Shown here: piece by piece, positions 1 to 7,551 of the stretch
Position numbering within the stretch: position 1 is the stretch's first letter
Layout of the letters: each line of letters opens with the position of its first letter
From: Ruminococcus sp.
GTDB lineage: Bacteria > Bacillota_A > Clostridia > Oscillospirales > Ruminococcaceae
Assembly: GCF_016283395.1 (NCBI RefSeq)
Contig: NZ_JAEEMU010000042.1
Location: 1 to 64,000 of the forward strand
Length of the DNA: 64,000 bases
Direction: 5' to 3'
Made by a program: the position numbers and the translations under genes
Notes under the pieces: model-generated
Told to the model about the DNA's origin: nothing
The model's input: the letters and a program-made list of their open reading frames with translations, nothing else
The model's database searches: none

Positions 1-146
1 CGGACAAGTGTTTCGATGTATCTGTGGGCTGTGGACGTGGACTTGAAGCCCATTGCGTCCATTATTTCCCTGACCGATGGGGACATTCCGTCGCTGAGAC
101 GGGACTTTATATAGTTGAAAACAGCTATTTCCTTGTCTTTCAGCAT
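1..146 (-). CDS. lexA: LexA repressor, N-terminal part (cut by window edge)
   Basis: Only the first 48 codons are inside the window. Read on the minus strand, the protein starts MLKDKEIAVFNYIKSRL and continues with SPSVREIMDAMGF and STSTAHRYIETL. This is the winged-helix DNA-binding domain of the SOS repressor LexA, with the PSVREI recognition helix and the ST.HRYI segment. The ATG lies 1 nt after the murC stop, and a GGAGGAAA ribosome site sits inside the end of murC, so the two genes are probably co-transcribed and translationally coupled. The self-cleavage (serine/lysine) domain lies outside the window. Family call is firm for a fragment; function as SOS repressor is inferred from the family. 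Confidence 0.8.
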   Translation of the reverse strand, partial: MLKDKEIAVFNYIKSRLSDGMSPSVREIMDAMGFKSTSTAHRYIETLV

Positions 147-147
147 A

Positions 148-1566
148 TTATTTTTCCTCCGAAAGCTTTTTCAGTACCATTTTTGCTATCTTGTATGCGT
201 CGCCGCAGCCGAGAGTGATAACGAGGTCGCCCTCCTGAGCGTGTTCGCAGATATAGTCGCATATCTGTTCAAAGTTTGCGTATTTGCGCTCGTCTGTCCA
301 TTCTGCGGTCTCGTCCTGCGGGAACCATATGCAGTCCGGTATCTTTTCCGCAAGGTGACGGGTGAATATACCGTAGGTATTCTTCTCGCGGCTTCCCATG
401 ATATCGGTGAGCACGGCGTGGTCAGGTATCTGCAGCACTCTTGCAAAATCATCAAGGAGGAGCTTTGTACGGGAGAATGTAAAGGGCTGGAATACTGCCC
501 ATACGTTATTGAAGTTCATTTCCATAGCTGCATTCAGCGTAGCTTCAAGCTCCGTGGGGTGGTGAGCGTAGTCGTCAACTACGGTTATGCCCTTTTCAAA
601 GCCCAGCTTCTCGAAGCGGCGCTTTGCTCCGCGGAAGTCCTCAAGGCCCTGCTGTATGAACCTGAAGTCAACTCCCACATAGCGTGAGGCAGCAACGGCT
701 GCAAGGGAATTGAGCACATTGTGTATTCCTGCAACATGGAGGGTTATAGTTCCAAGCTTTTCGCCTCTGTACATAGCGTCGTAGGTGGTGAGAAGACCGT
801 TTTCGTGCTTGACGTTCCCGGGATAGTAGTCGCAGGAGCTGTCCCTGCCGAAAGTGATTATCTCCTTGCCTGTGATGCCCTCCAGGGACTTCATGGAATT
901 GGCGTCCGAGCCGTTGACGATTATGCACTTTGAGGTGTTCTCGCTGAATTTATGGAAGGACCTGATGATATTTTCAAGAGTTCCGAAATAATCGAGGTGA
1001 TCGGCGTCGATGTTGAGTATTACGGATATATCGGGGAAGAATTTAAGGAAGTGATCCTCGAATTCGCATGACTCGCATACCATGATATCGCTTTTGCCTG
1101 CAATGCCGCTTCCGCCGATGCAGGGGAGCTTTCCGCCGATATATGCCGAGAGGTCAATGCCTGCTGTGTAAAGTATCTGTGTTATCATTGAGGTGGTCGA
1201 GGTCTTGCCGTGAGTACCCGAAACGCAGATAGCGTTGCTGTACCAGCTGGTTACGATACCGAGAAGGTCAGCACGTTCAAGCACAGGGACTCCGCTTGCT
1301 CTTGCGGCTACGAGCTCGGGGTTGTCAGCCATTATAGCGGCAGTGTGTACGATAAGGTCAGCTCCTTCGATATTCTCTGCTCTCTGACCTATGAAAACGG
1401 GAATACCCATTTTTCTTACAGCATCAAGTGTCTCGGTCTCGTTATTGTCAGAGCCTGTAAGGTAGTAGCCCTGAGAGTGGAGTATCTGTGCGAGAGGGTA
1501 CATACCCGAACCGCCTATGCCTATGAAATGAATGTGCTTTTTACCGTTTAAAATATTGGTATCCAA
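148..1566 (-). CDS. murC: UDP-N-acetylmuramate--L-alanine ligase MurC
   Basis: Cytoplasmic ligase that adds L-alanine to UDP-MurNAc, the first amino acid of the peptidoglycan stem. About 472 residues, normal for MurC. The N-terminal Rossmann part begins KHIHFIGIGGSGM, the Mur ligase ATP loop is SGTHGKTSTT, and DDYAHHP and the C-terminal VITLGCGDAYK segments are typical. I place the start at the TTG at 1566 because an AAAGGTGATC ribosome site lies at the proper distance upstream. A GTG nine bases earlier (1575) overlaps that site. lexA follows directly. murC is separated from, and opposite in direction to, the dcw cluster 12 kb away. Confidence 0.95.
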   Translation of the reverse strand: MDTNILNGKKHIHFIGIGGSGMYPLAQILHSQGYYLTGSDNNETETLDAVRKMGIPVFIGQRAENIEGADLIVHTAAIMADNPELVAARASGVPVLERADLLGIVTSWYSNAICVSGTHGKTSTTSMITQILYTAGIDLSAYIGGKLPCIGGSGIAGKSDIMVCESCEFEDHFLKFFPDISVILNIDADHLDYFGTLENIIRSFHKFSENTSKCIIVNGSDANSMKSLEGITGKEIITFGRDSSCDYYPGNVKHENGLLTTYDAMYRGEKLGTITLHVAGIHNVLNSLAAVAASRYVGVDFRFIQQGLEDFRGAKRRFEKLGFEKGITVVDDYAHHPTELEATLNAAMEMNFNNVWAVFQPFTFSRTKLLLDDFARVLQIPDHAVLTDIMGSREKNTYGIFTRHLAEKIPDCIWFPQDETAEWTDERKYANFEQICDYICEHAQEGDLVITLGCGDAYKIAKMVLKKLSEEK

Positions 1567-1575
1567 AATGATCAC

Positions 1576-1937
1576 CTTTCTTAATATATTATAATAGTAT
1601 ATGCCCGAGTAGGATCGGGAGATATAAACAGTCCATTATTTTTGATGAACTGATATTTTCTTGTGCTGAAAAGCGGAAAATGTTAACAGTATTTGTAATC
1701 TCATGATGTTTACAGAGTGGTCAAAACAACGCTGTCACGTGCTTTTTACGTATTTTTCATCGCTTTCACTTGAAATAATTAGATTTTTTCCTTATAAAAA
1801 CAAAATTTAGCTTGCATTTTTACAAAATATACGCTATAATAGTTTATAGGTTTACTAACTGCTGCGTAATGTGGGAGAAAAAAAGAAAATCAGCAGTCAG
1901 ACCGAGGAGTTCATAGACATTTTAAGGAGGAAAATCT
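1576..1937. other. Divergent intergenic region, murC / spoVG
   Basis: No gene seen. It holds a clear promoter for spoVG (1812-1840). On the minus strand a TATAAT-like box near 1590 could serve murC but lacks a convincing -35 box. I looked for a GAAC-N4-GTTC type LexA operator and did not find one. Confidence 0.6.
1812..1840 (+). promoter_or_regulatory. Sigma-A type promoter for spoVG
   Basis: TTGCAT at 1812-1817, a 17-nt spacer, and a perfect TATAAT at 1835-1840. It leaves a leader of about 90 nt before the spoVG ATG. Confidence 0.75.
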
Positions 1938-2246
1938 ATGGAGATTACAGATGTAAAAGTCAGAAAGATCATGTCTGAGGGCAGGCTCAGAGCCGTAGTT
2001 TCGGTAACTATCGACGATATGCTCGCAGTGCATGATATCAAGGTGGTACAGGGAGATGAAAGACTCTTCGTGGCAATGCCCAGCAGAAAGGACGAAAACG
2101 GAGTGTTCCGTGATATCGTTCATCCGATCTCTGCTTCCGCAAGAAAGCTTTTTGAGGAAAACGTTATCGAAGCATATGAAAGACAGCTTGCTATCCTTGA
2201 AGCTGAGGAAGCAAACGGAAATGTTGAAGAAGCTGAAGAGGCTTGA
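1938..2246 (+). CDS. spoVG: SpoVG family RNA/DNA-binding regulator
   Basis: Small protein of 102 residues with the full SpoVG fold signature: MEITDVKVRKI at the start, AVVSVTIDD, and the conserved VAMPSRK followed by FRDIVHPI. SpoVG proteins bind nucleic acid and affect septation, capsule and virulence genes in Firmicutes; the role here is not shown by the sequence. The C-terminal tail is glutamate-rich. A TTAAGGAGG ribosome site lies upstream. It is a monocistronic unit with its own promoter and terminator, and the NUDIX gene converges on it from the other side. Confidence 0.95.
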   Translation: MEITDVKVRKIMSEGRLRAVVSVTIDDMLAVHDIKVVQGDERLFVAMPSRKDENGVFRDIVHPISASARKLFEENVIEAYERQLAILEAEEANGNVEEAEEA

Positions 2247-2261
2247 TCTATGGCACTGTTT

Positions 2262-2288
2262 AAAGACCTACCGTGAGGTGGGTCTTTT
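2262..2288 (+). terminator. Bidirectional terminator between spoVG and the NUDIX gene
   Basis: AAAGACCTACC pairs with GGTGGGTCTTT around a GTGA loop (11 bp with one G-U pair), followed by T's. The NUDIX stop codon sits in its right-hand tail, so it can serve both convergent genes. Confidence 0.8.
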
Positions 2289-2824
2289 TATATTCCCAGT
2301 AGACGTGCGGCTTTGAGTATAGTGACCTGAGTTTTGCCGTCACGGATAGTACCGTCCATTACCTGCTTTACAGCTTCCGAAAGAGGTATGCGCTCCACAT
2401 CGAGAAATTCATCGGGATCAAGGTTCTGGCTGCTGAAAGTGAGTCCCTTTGCAAGGTACATGTATGTTACCTCACTGTTGTAAGCAGGAGTAGGCAGCAT
2501 TTCGCCGAGGTATACATATTCCGAGCAGGTGTAGCCTGTTTCCTCGAGGAGTTCGCGTCTGCCGCATACGGCGTGATCTTCGCCTTTTTCAAGCTTGCCC
2601 GCAGGAACTTCTCTTGTTACTGTCTGAAAAGGATAGCGAAACTGCTTTACAAGGAATATCTCGTTGTTTTCGGTTATTGGTATCACGCATACACCGCCGT
2701 GGTGGTGGAGTACGTCTCTGACAGCAGTATTGCCGTTTTCAAGCTCTGCGGTGTCGTGAGTGATAGTGAAGATAGGCCCTTCGTATTTAACATCACTTGA
2801 TATAGTTTTCTCCTGTAAGTGCAT
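2288..2824 (-). CDS. NUDIX hydrolase, ADP-ribose pyrophosphatase type
   Basis: 178-residue cytoplasmic hydrolase. The NUDIX box is complete: GKLEKGED is followed by RRELLEETGY (pattern G-x5-E-x7-REUxEExGU), which binds the divalent metals for cleaving nucleoside-diphosphate-X bonds. The upstream EVPAGKLE context and the VKQFRYPF strand match the NudF/ADP-ribose pyrophosphatase subfamily. A GGAGG site precedes the ATG on the minus strand. Substrate is inferred from subfamily likeness only. Confidence 0.9.
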   Translation of the reverse strand: MHLQEKTISSDVKYEGPIFTITHDTAELENGNTAVRDVLHHHGGVCVIPITENNEIFLVKQFRYPFQTVTREVPAGKLEKGEDHAVCGRRELLEETGYTCSEYVYLGEMLPTPAYNSEVTYMYLAKGLTFSSQNLDPDEFLDVERIPLSEAVKQVMDGTIRDGKTQVTILKAARLLGI

Positions 2825-2871
2825 ATCAAAGCCTCCATTATTTATTATTGGCAGGATTTTGCCTTTATAAT

Positions 2872-2910
2872 AAAACCTCCTATGCTTTATGTTTTACCAT
2901 AGGAGGTTTT
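2872..2910 (-). terminator. Terminator of the ricin/caspase-like gene
   Basis: AAAACCTCCTATG (2872-2884) pairs perfectly, 13 bp, with CATAGGAGGTTTT (2898-2910). On the minus strand the stem is followed by a T-rich stretch. It lies between the two minus-strand genes and insulates the NUDIX gene. Confidence 0.8.
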
Positions 2911-2957
2911 ACTTCTATAATGTCTTTAGCTTTAGCCCCTGTTGGCTTAAAGTATAT

Positions 2958-4136
2958 TTATTTTAAATTAAGTGTGACATCAGGATTGCCAAATATATGA
3001 AGATTTTCAATACGTGCTGGAGAATCTGAAGGAAGAGAAGAATTTGATAAAATACCCATAGTGTATTTTTCTCTTGCATAATTTACAGCTTCTCTTACAG
3101 TTGTATTGGGATTTGCTTCAACAGCATCCATCATATATTTAAAGAATTTTTCAGCACCTGATACAGAATAATTAAATCCGATTACACAAGTTGCACCTGC
3201 GTCATAAGCTGTCTGAGCTAAGCTTTTTAAATATACAGTTCCTGTTGCGCTGCTGCTGCACGCAAAATATACAAGTGAAACGTGTTTCCATGCAAATTCA
3301 GGATTGATCTGTAAAAATTCATTAGAATCCAAAGTCTGCTCAACGTCTTTGTCAACCTGGATACAACCGGGTGTGCCATTTCCCTGAATAGCTACTATGT
3401 TTGAAGTAGAAATACAGTTTAACATTGATGTTCTTGAATTGAGAGATGTTGGGGATTCAGGATTATATCCGTAAGTGTCATATCCTAAGTTGTGTAAAGA
3501 ACTTACTATAGAATTAAGAGATTTCTGACTTTCAGCACTTGGTTGTGTAAGTACCATGTATGAAGCACCTCTATCAGAAACCCTTTCAAACGCCCAGTTA
3601 TCGTTCATTCTTGTATTACTGTAATCCCAAATCTGAATGATCGCATTGTTTGATTTAGAAGAATTAGTTACTTCAAGAACTTTTTTTCCTTTACTGCTTT
3701 TAGTACCAATTTGAAAACCGCCGCCAATTGCATTTTCAATTGTGAATCTCTGTTCAGTGCTGTTTGAATAGTAGTGGTAGAGCTGTGCATCTGTTCCGTT
3801 TGTATTAGCCATATATGAATTTTGAAAATCTAATGAAGCTGCTTCATAATGTACTGGTTTTATAGTGTAATAACCGTCAGATTCACGAGTTATACGGAAC
3901 TGCTGATTTTTTCCACCTGTAAAATCATACTGGATGATCTCTGTTCCGTTAGCTGTTCTTGCCTCTTTAACATCAATGTATTTGCCACTGTTAAGGTTGC
4001 GTATATAATATATTCCGTCACTGATATTTCTTCCTGCTTCGGCTTTTGCGTTAAGATTTGTCATTGTAGTGAATGATAAGCTTGTTATGCAAGCAGTTGT
4101 TGCAAGCAAGCCTGATAGTAATTTTTTAATGTTCAT
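2958..4136 (-). CDS. Secreted ricin-type lectin with C-terminal caspase-like domain
   Basis: 392 residues from the ATG at 4136, which has a GAAGGGA site upstream; a TTG at 4157 would add seven residues. Order: signal peptide (1 to about 32), ricin-type beta-trefoil (about 35-175, with DGIYYIRN, QQF, QRF and DNW repeats in the QxW positions), then a caspase/CHAT-like alpha-beta domain (about 185-392). In that domain SLVYFACSSSATG supplies the expected catalytic cysteine (C293), and IFGNPDVTL matches the usual end. The expected histidine of the G-H-G motif is replaced: the sequence is IQGNGTPG (N253). It is visibly more AT-rich than its neighbours and has its own promoter and terminator, which suggests acquisition. 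It may be a carbohydrate-bound pseudoprotease; activity cannot be decided from sequence. Confidence 0.75.
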   Translation of the reverse strand: MNIKKLLSGLLATTACITSLSFTTMTNLNAKAEAGRNISDGIYYIRNLNSGKYIDVKEARTANGTEIIQYDFTGGKNQQFRITRESDGYYTIKPVHYEAASLDFQNSYMANTNGTDAQLYHYYSNSTEQRFTIENAIGGGFQIGTKSSKGKKVLEVTNSSKSNNAIIQIWDYSNTRMNDNWAFERVSDRGASYMVLTQPSAESQKSLNSIVSSLHNLGYDTYGYNPESPTSLNSRTSMLNCISTSNIVAIQGNGTPGCIQVDKDVEQTLDSNEFLQINPEFAWKHVSLVYFACSSSATGTVYLKSLAQTAYDAGATCVIGFNYSVSGAEKFFKYMMDAVEANPNTTVREAVNYAREKYTMGILSNSSLPSDSPARIENLHIFGNPDVTLNLK

Positions 4137-4233
4137 AGTTTGATCGATTCCCTTCAATAAAAAGTTCAGTAATTCGAATTAATCTGATAATTAGTTGATT
4201 TTGAATCGTTCAAATGGCCATAAGAACATTTTT

Positions 4234-4262
4234 ATTATATATTATTTTATTGAAAAAGTCAA
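4234..4262 (-). promoter_or_regulatory. Promoter of the ricin/caspase-like gene
   Basis: On the minus strand TTGACT, a 17-nt spacer and TATAAT, about 100 nt upstream of the ATG at 4136. Confidence 0.75.
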
Positions 4263-4330
4263 CAGAAAACCGAATATATTTTCGATTTTGCGCTAAAAAG
4301 TGAAAAGCGGCAGATTGCTCCGCGCGAGTG

Positions 4331-4359
4331 TTGCTATTTCTTGAATTATATGTTATAAT
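4331..4359 (+). promoter_or_regulatory. Promoter of the cysteine desulfurase gene
   Basis: TTGCTA, 17-nt spacer, TATAAT; the ATG of the desulfurase follows about 38 nt downstream. Confidence 0.75.
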
Positions 4360-4396
4360 AGAGAGTGCTACTATAAACGAATGAAGGGAACATGAA

Positions 4397-5527
4397 ATGG
4401 AAGTTTACCTTGACAATGCAGCTACCACCAAGCCCTGTGCAGAAGCGATAGAGGCTGCTGTGGGAGCTATGAACGATAATTACGGCAATCCGTCGTCGCT
4501 CCACCGTGTGGGACTCAATGCGCAGCTCCTCATGGACGGCGCAAGAAAGACAATTGCCGACTCCATAGGCGTTGAAAGCGGCTGTATCATTTTTACTTCG
4601 GGAGCTACCGAGAGCAACAATCTCGCACTCCGCGGAGCTTCGGCTGCTTACGGCAGAAAGCGCAAAAAGATAGTTATATCCGCAGTCGAACACGCTTCTG
4701 TGGATGAGACTGCTGCTGACCTTGAGAAAAAGGGCTTTGAGGTGGTACGTGTTTCGCCCCGTGAGGACGGAAGATACTACGCTGCTGATTTCGTAAATGC
4801 TTGTGATGACGACACCTGCCTTATCAGCATGATGTACGTCAATAACGAAACAGGCTATATTATGCCCGTCAAGGAGACTTTCTCCGCAGTAAAGCGGAAA
4901 TTTCCTGATATCATAACTCATACGGACTGTGTACAGGCTTACATGAAGCTGCCTGTTAAAGCAAATGCACTCAGTGCCGATCTCATATCCCTCAGCGGAC
5001 ATAAGATACATGGTGCAAAGGGTGTGGGAGCGTTATACATAAAAAAGGGAGTCCGTGTGATTCCCGTTGTTACAGGCGGCAAGCAGGAAAAGGGCATACG
5101 CTCGGGTACTGAAAGTGTTCCGCTAATTGCGGCATTCGGTGCGGCTGTGAAGAAGCTTGTTCCAACCATATCGGAGCGTTATGAAAAAGTAAGCGGACTT
5201 AAAGCGTATCTGCTGGATAAGCTCGGCGGAATTGAGGGAGTTACGGTGAATTCTCCCGAGGACGGTTCGCCATATGTGGTGAATATCTCGGCAGTAGGCA
5301 AGCGTTCGGAGATAATGCTCCACTACCTTGAAAGCAAGGAGATATATGTTTCAAGCGGTTCTGCCTGTTCAAAAGGACAGCAGAGCGGAGTTCTGGGACA
5401 GTTCGGCATAAGGGACAAGCGTGCGGACAGTGCGCTGCGTATCAGCATGACTGCCGAGACTACCGAGGAACAGCTTGATATCTTCTGCGAGGCTCTCAAA
5501 GAGGGTATGGAAAAGGTAAGAGGCTGA
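4397..5527 (+). CDS. Cysteine desulfurase (IscS/NifS family)
   Basis: 376-residue PLP enzyme that removes sulfur from cysteine and carries it as a persulfide. The N-terminus YLDNAATTKP is diagnostic. The PLP lysine is K203 in SLSGHKIHG, the active cysteine is C324 in SSGSACSKG, and VEHASV contains the conserved PLP-stacking histidine. It is followed by thiI, as is nifZ in Bacillus, so the likely job is to feed sulfur to ThiI for 4-thiouridine in tRNA. The two genes are separated by a dispersed repeat rather than directly coupled. No Fe-S scaffold gene is nearby. Confidence 0.95.
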   Translation: MEVYLDNAATTKPCAEAIEAAVGAMNDNYGNPSSLHRVGLNAQLLMDGARKTIADSIGVESGCIIFTSGATESNNLALRGASAAYGRKRKKIVISAVEHASVDETAADLEKKGFEVVRVSPREDGRYYAADFVNACDDDTCLISMMYVNNETGYIMPVKETFSAVKRKFPDIITHTDCVQAYMKLPVKANALSADLISLSGHKIHGAKGVGALYIKKGVRVIPVVTGGKQEKGIRSGTESVPLIAAFGAAVKKLVPTISERYEKVSGLKAYLLDKLGGIEGVTVNSPEDGSPYVVNISAVGKRSEIMLHYLESKEIYVSSGSACSKGQQSGVLGQFGIRDKRADSALRISMTAETTEEQLDIFCEALKEGMEKVRG

Positions 5528-5530
5528 TAC

Positions 5531-5742
5531 ACTGTAAATTGAAGTAGGGAAAAAAATGTGTAATACAGCCATTAGCCGTTAGCCATTAGGCATTAGCCGA
5601 AAGAGTTCGCTAACGCTCACATTATTTGAATTATTCGCCGAAGGCGACACATTGGCTAAAAGCTAAGAGCAAAAGGCTAAAGGCTTGGTTTTATGATAAG
5701 TGTGAATTAAGATAATACTTCCATAATTCAAGTATTATTATA
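5531..5742. repeat. Dispersed intergenic repeat, copy 1
   Basis: About 210 bp between the desulfurase and thiI, matching 61417-61624 over its whole length with scattered changes. Both copies begin ACTGTAAATTGAA and end at GATAATACTTCC plus a few bases. Inside are short direct repeats of ATTAGCC on the left and complementary GGCTAA repeats on the right, so the unit can fold into one long imperfect hairpin. A small TTCGCCGAAGGCGA hairpin sits in the middle. No protein is encoded. Confidence 0.85.
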
Positions 5743-5764
5743 TTAAATAGTATAGGAGAAGAAT

Positions 5765-6943
5765 ATGAAAGAGTTAATACTTGTAAAATACGGTGAAATG
5801 GCACTGAAAGGTCTCAACAAAAAGACCTTTGAGGATATGCTCATAAAGAACATAAAGCGCAGACTGAAGCCTCTCGGTCACTTCCAGATGACCAGTGCTC
5901 AGTCCACAACATACATTACTCCACTCGATGAGGACATCGACCTCAGCGAAGTTGCCGACAGAGTGGGCAAGATATTCGGTATCGCAACTTATTGCCGTGC
6001 CTGCGTGTGCGAGAAGGACTTCGATGACATCTGCAACAAGAGCTACGAGTACCTTGAGGACGTACTCAGCTGTGCAAAGACTTTCAAGGTCAATGCAAAG
6101 CGTTCGGACAAGGCTTTTCCTATGAAGTCCCCTGAGATATGCATGGAGCTGGGCGGCAAACTTCTTGATAAGTTCCCGCACCTCACTGTTGACGTTAAAA
6201 ATCCAGAAGTTACGGTAACTGTGGAGATACGCGACGAGAACGCTTTCGTTCACGCCGAGAACATCAAGGGAGCAGGCGGACTTCCCGTAGGTAGCAGCGG
6301 CAAGGCTATGCTTCTCCTCTCGGGCGGTATCGACAGCCCAGTTGCAGGCTATATGATGGCAAAGCGCGGTATCCACATCGCAGCTATACACTATGTAAGC
6401 CCTCCCTATACTTCCGACCGAGCACAGCTCAAAGTCGAGCAGCTCTGCCAGAAGCTCACGGACTACTGCGGAGGCATCGCATTCTACTGCGTGCCGTTCA
6501 CAGAGCTTCAGGAGGCTATCAAGGACCACTGTCCCGAGGAGTTCTTTACTATTATAATGAGAAGACTTATGATGGAGATAGCTCAGCGTATCGCAGCAAA
6601 GGACAACTGCCTTGCACTTATCACAGGTGAGAGCGTGGGACAGGTGGCAAGCCAGACTATGGCAGCTATGGTTTGCACCGATGCTGTATGCCGCATACCT
6701 GTTTTCCGTCCATGTGTTGGAATGGATAAGACTGAGATAATCGAGATAGCTCGCAAGATAGATACATTTGATACATCAGTACAGCCTTATGAGGACTGCT
6801 GTACAGTATTTACCCCACGTCATCCTAAGGTAAGACCTCAGCTTTCTGACATTGAAAAAGCTCAGAACAGCTTTGATTTTGAGCCGCTCATACAGAAGGC
6901 TGTTGAAAATACAGAGATGAAGACCTTCAATTTTGGAGATTGA
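5765..6943 (+). CDS. thiI: tRNA 4-thiouridine synthase ThiI
   Basis: 392 residues, the short form without the C-terminal rhodanese domain found in enterobacteria. Order: ferredoxin-like N-terminal part starting MKELILVKYGEMALKG, a THUMP RNA-binding domain (about 60-165), and a PP-loop ATP pyrophosphatase with LLSGGIDSPVA (S186-S191). It adenylates U8 of tRNA for sulfur insertion and may also supply thiazole sulfur for thiamine. The sulfur donor is probably the desulfurase just upstream. A GGAGAAGAAT site precedes the ATG; the promoter may lie in or after the repeat. Confidence 0.95.
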   Translation: MKELILVKYGEMALKGLNKKTFEDMLIKNIKRRLKPLGHFQMTSAQSTTYITPLDEDIDLSEVADRVGKIFGIATYCRACVCEKDFDDICNKSYEYLEDVLSCAKTFKVNAKRSDKAFPMKSPEICMELGGKLLDKFPHLTVDVKNPEVTVTVEIRDENAFVHAENIKGAGGLPVGSSGKAMLLLSGGIDSPVAGYMMAKRGIHIAAIHYVSPPYTSDRAQLKVEQLCQKLTDYCGGIAFYCVPFTELQEAIKDHCPEEFFTIIMRRLMMEIAQRIAAKDNCLALITGESVGQVASQTMAAMVCTDAVCRIPVFRPCVGMDKTEIIEIARKIDTFDTSVQPYEDCCTVFTPRHPKVRPQLSDIEKAQNSFDFEPLIQKAVENTEMKTFNFGD

Positions 6944-6954
6944 TTTTTTAAGTT

Positions 6955-6986
6955 TTTCACAAAGTAATCACTTGATTTTTGTGAAA
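6955..6986. repeat. Short perfect inverted repeat after thiI
   Basis: TTTCACAAA (6955-6963) and TTTGTGAAA (6978-6986) form a 9-bp palindrome just upstream of the pncC start. No T-run follows, so it is either a weak transcript end for thiI or an operator-like site; the sequence does not decide. Confidence 0.4.
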
Positions 6987-7005
6987 TGTTGACTAAAGAG
7001 AGCGT

Positions 7006-7551
7006 GTGAATTTAGTGGTAAGCAGTAAATTTTCTGAATGTAATACCGAAAAACTTGACAAAACAGTTGAAAGTGTTGTAAAATTATTAGAACGGAAGGG
7101 TCTGAAGATAGCTACAGCGGAGAGCTGTACGGGCGGACTCCTTTCGGAGCTTATAACATCAGTATCGGGTGCGTCGGCAGTTTTTGAACTGGGGATCTGT
7201 ACTTATTCGGAGAGAATAAAGACAGAATTTCTTAACGTTCCTGCTGAGGTGATCAAAAATTTCGGAGTCGTAAGTGAACAGACTGCACTTTACATGGTCA
7301 GAGGACTGAAAGAAAGTTCGGGTGCAGATGTGTGTGTTTCCGTAACGGGGATCGCAGGTCCATCGGGCGGAACTGCTGAAACACCTGTGGGAACGGTATA
7401 TGTTGGCTTCGATATCTGCGGCAGACAATTTGTACGGCTGCCCGAGCTTTGGAAGCTCAGTGACATGAGCAGAGAGCATATAAGAAAGTGTACAGCGGCT
7501 TATGCCTTTGACACTATTGAAAAAGTACTGATGGAGGCGGAAACAGACTGA
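7006..7551 (+). CDS. pncC: CinA C-terminal type nicotinamide-nucleotide amidase
   Basis: 181 residues. TAESCTGGLL near residue 40 and VTGIAGPSGG near 115 are the two signatures of the CinA/PncC amidase, which deamidates NMN in pyridine nucleotide recycling. The N-terminal molybdopterin-like domain of full CinA is absent, so this is the stand-alone form, with about 30 extra N-terminal residues. The start is uncertain: GTG codons at 7004 and 7006 lie very close to the GAGAG sequence. The stop overlaps the next ATG by one base (TGATG), so it is coupled to the sortase genes. Confidence 0.85.
   Translation: MNLVVSSKFSECNTEKLDKTVESVVKLLERKGLKIATAESCTGGLLSELITSVSGASAVFELGICTYSERIKTEFLNVPAEVIKNFGVVSEQTALYMVRGLKESSGADVCVSVTGIAGPSGGTAETPVGTVYVGFDICGRQFVRLPELWKLSDMSREHIRKCTAAYAFDTIEKVLMEAETD

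Noticed and set aside
5774..6529. Minus-strand frame of 251 codons across thiI
   Set aside because: Antisense shadow of thiI; the plus-strand protein is unmistakable.
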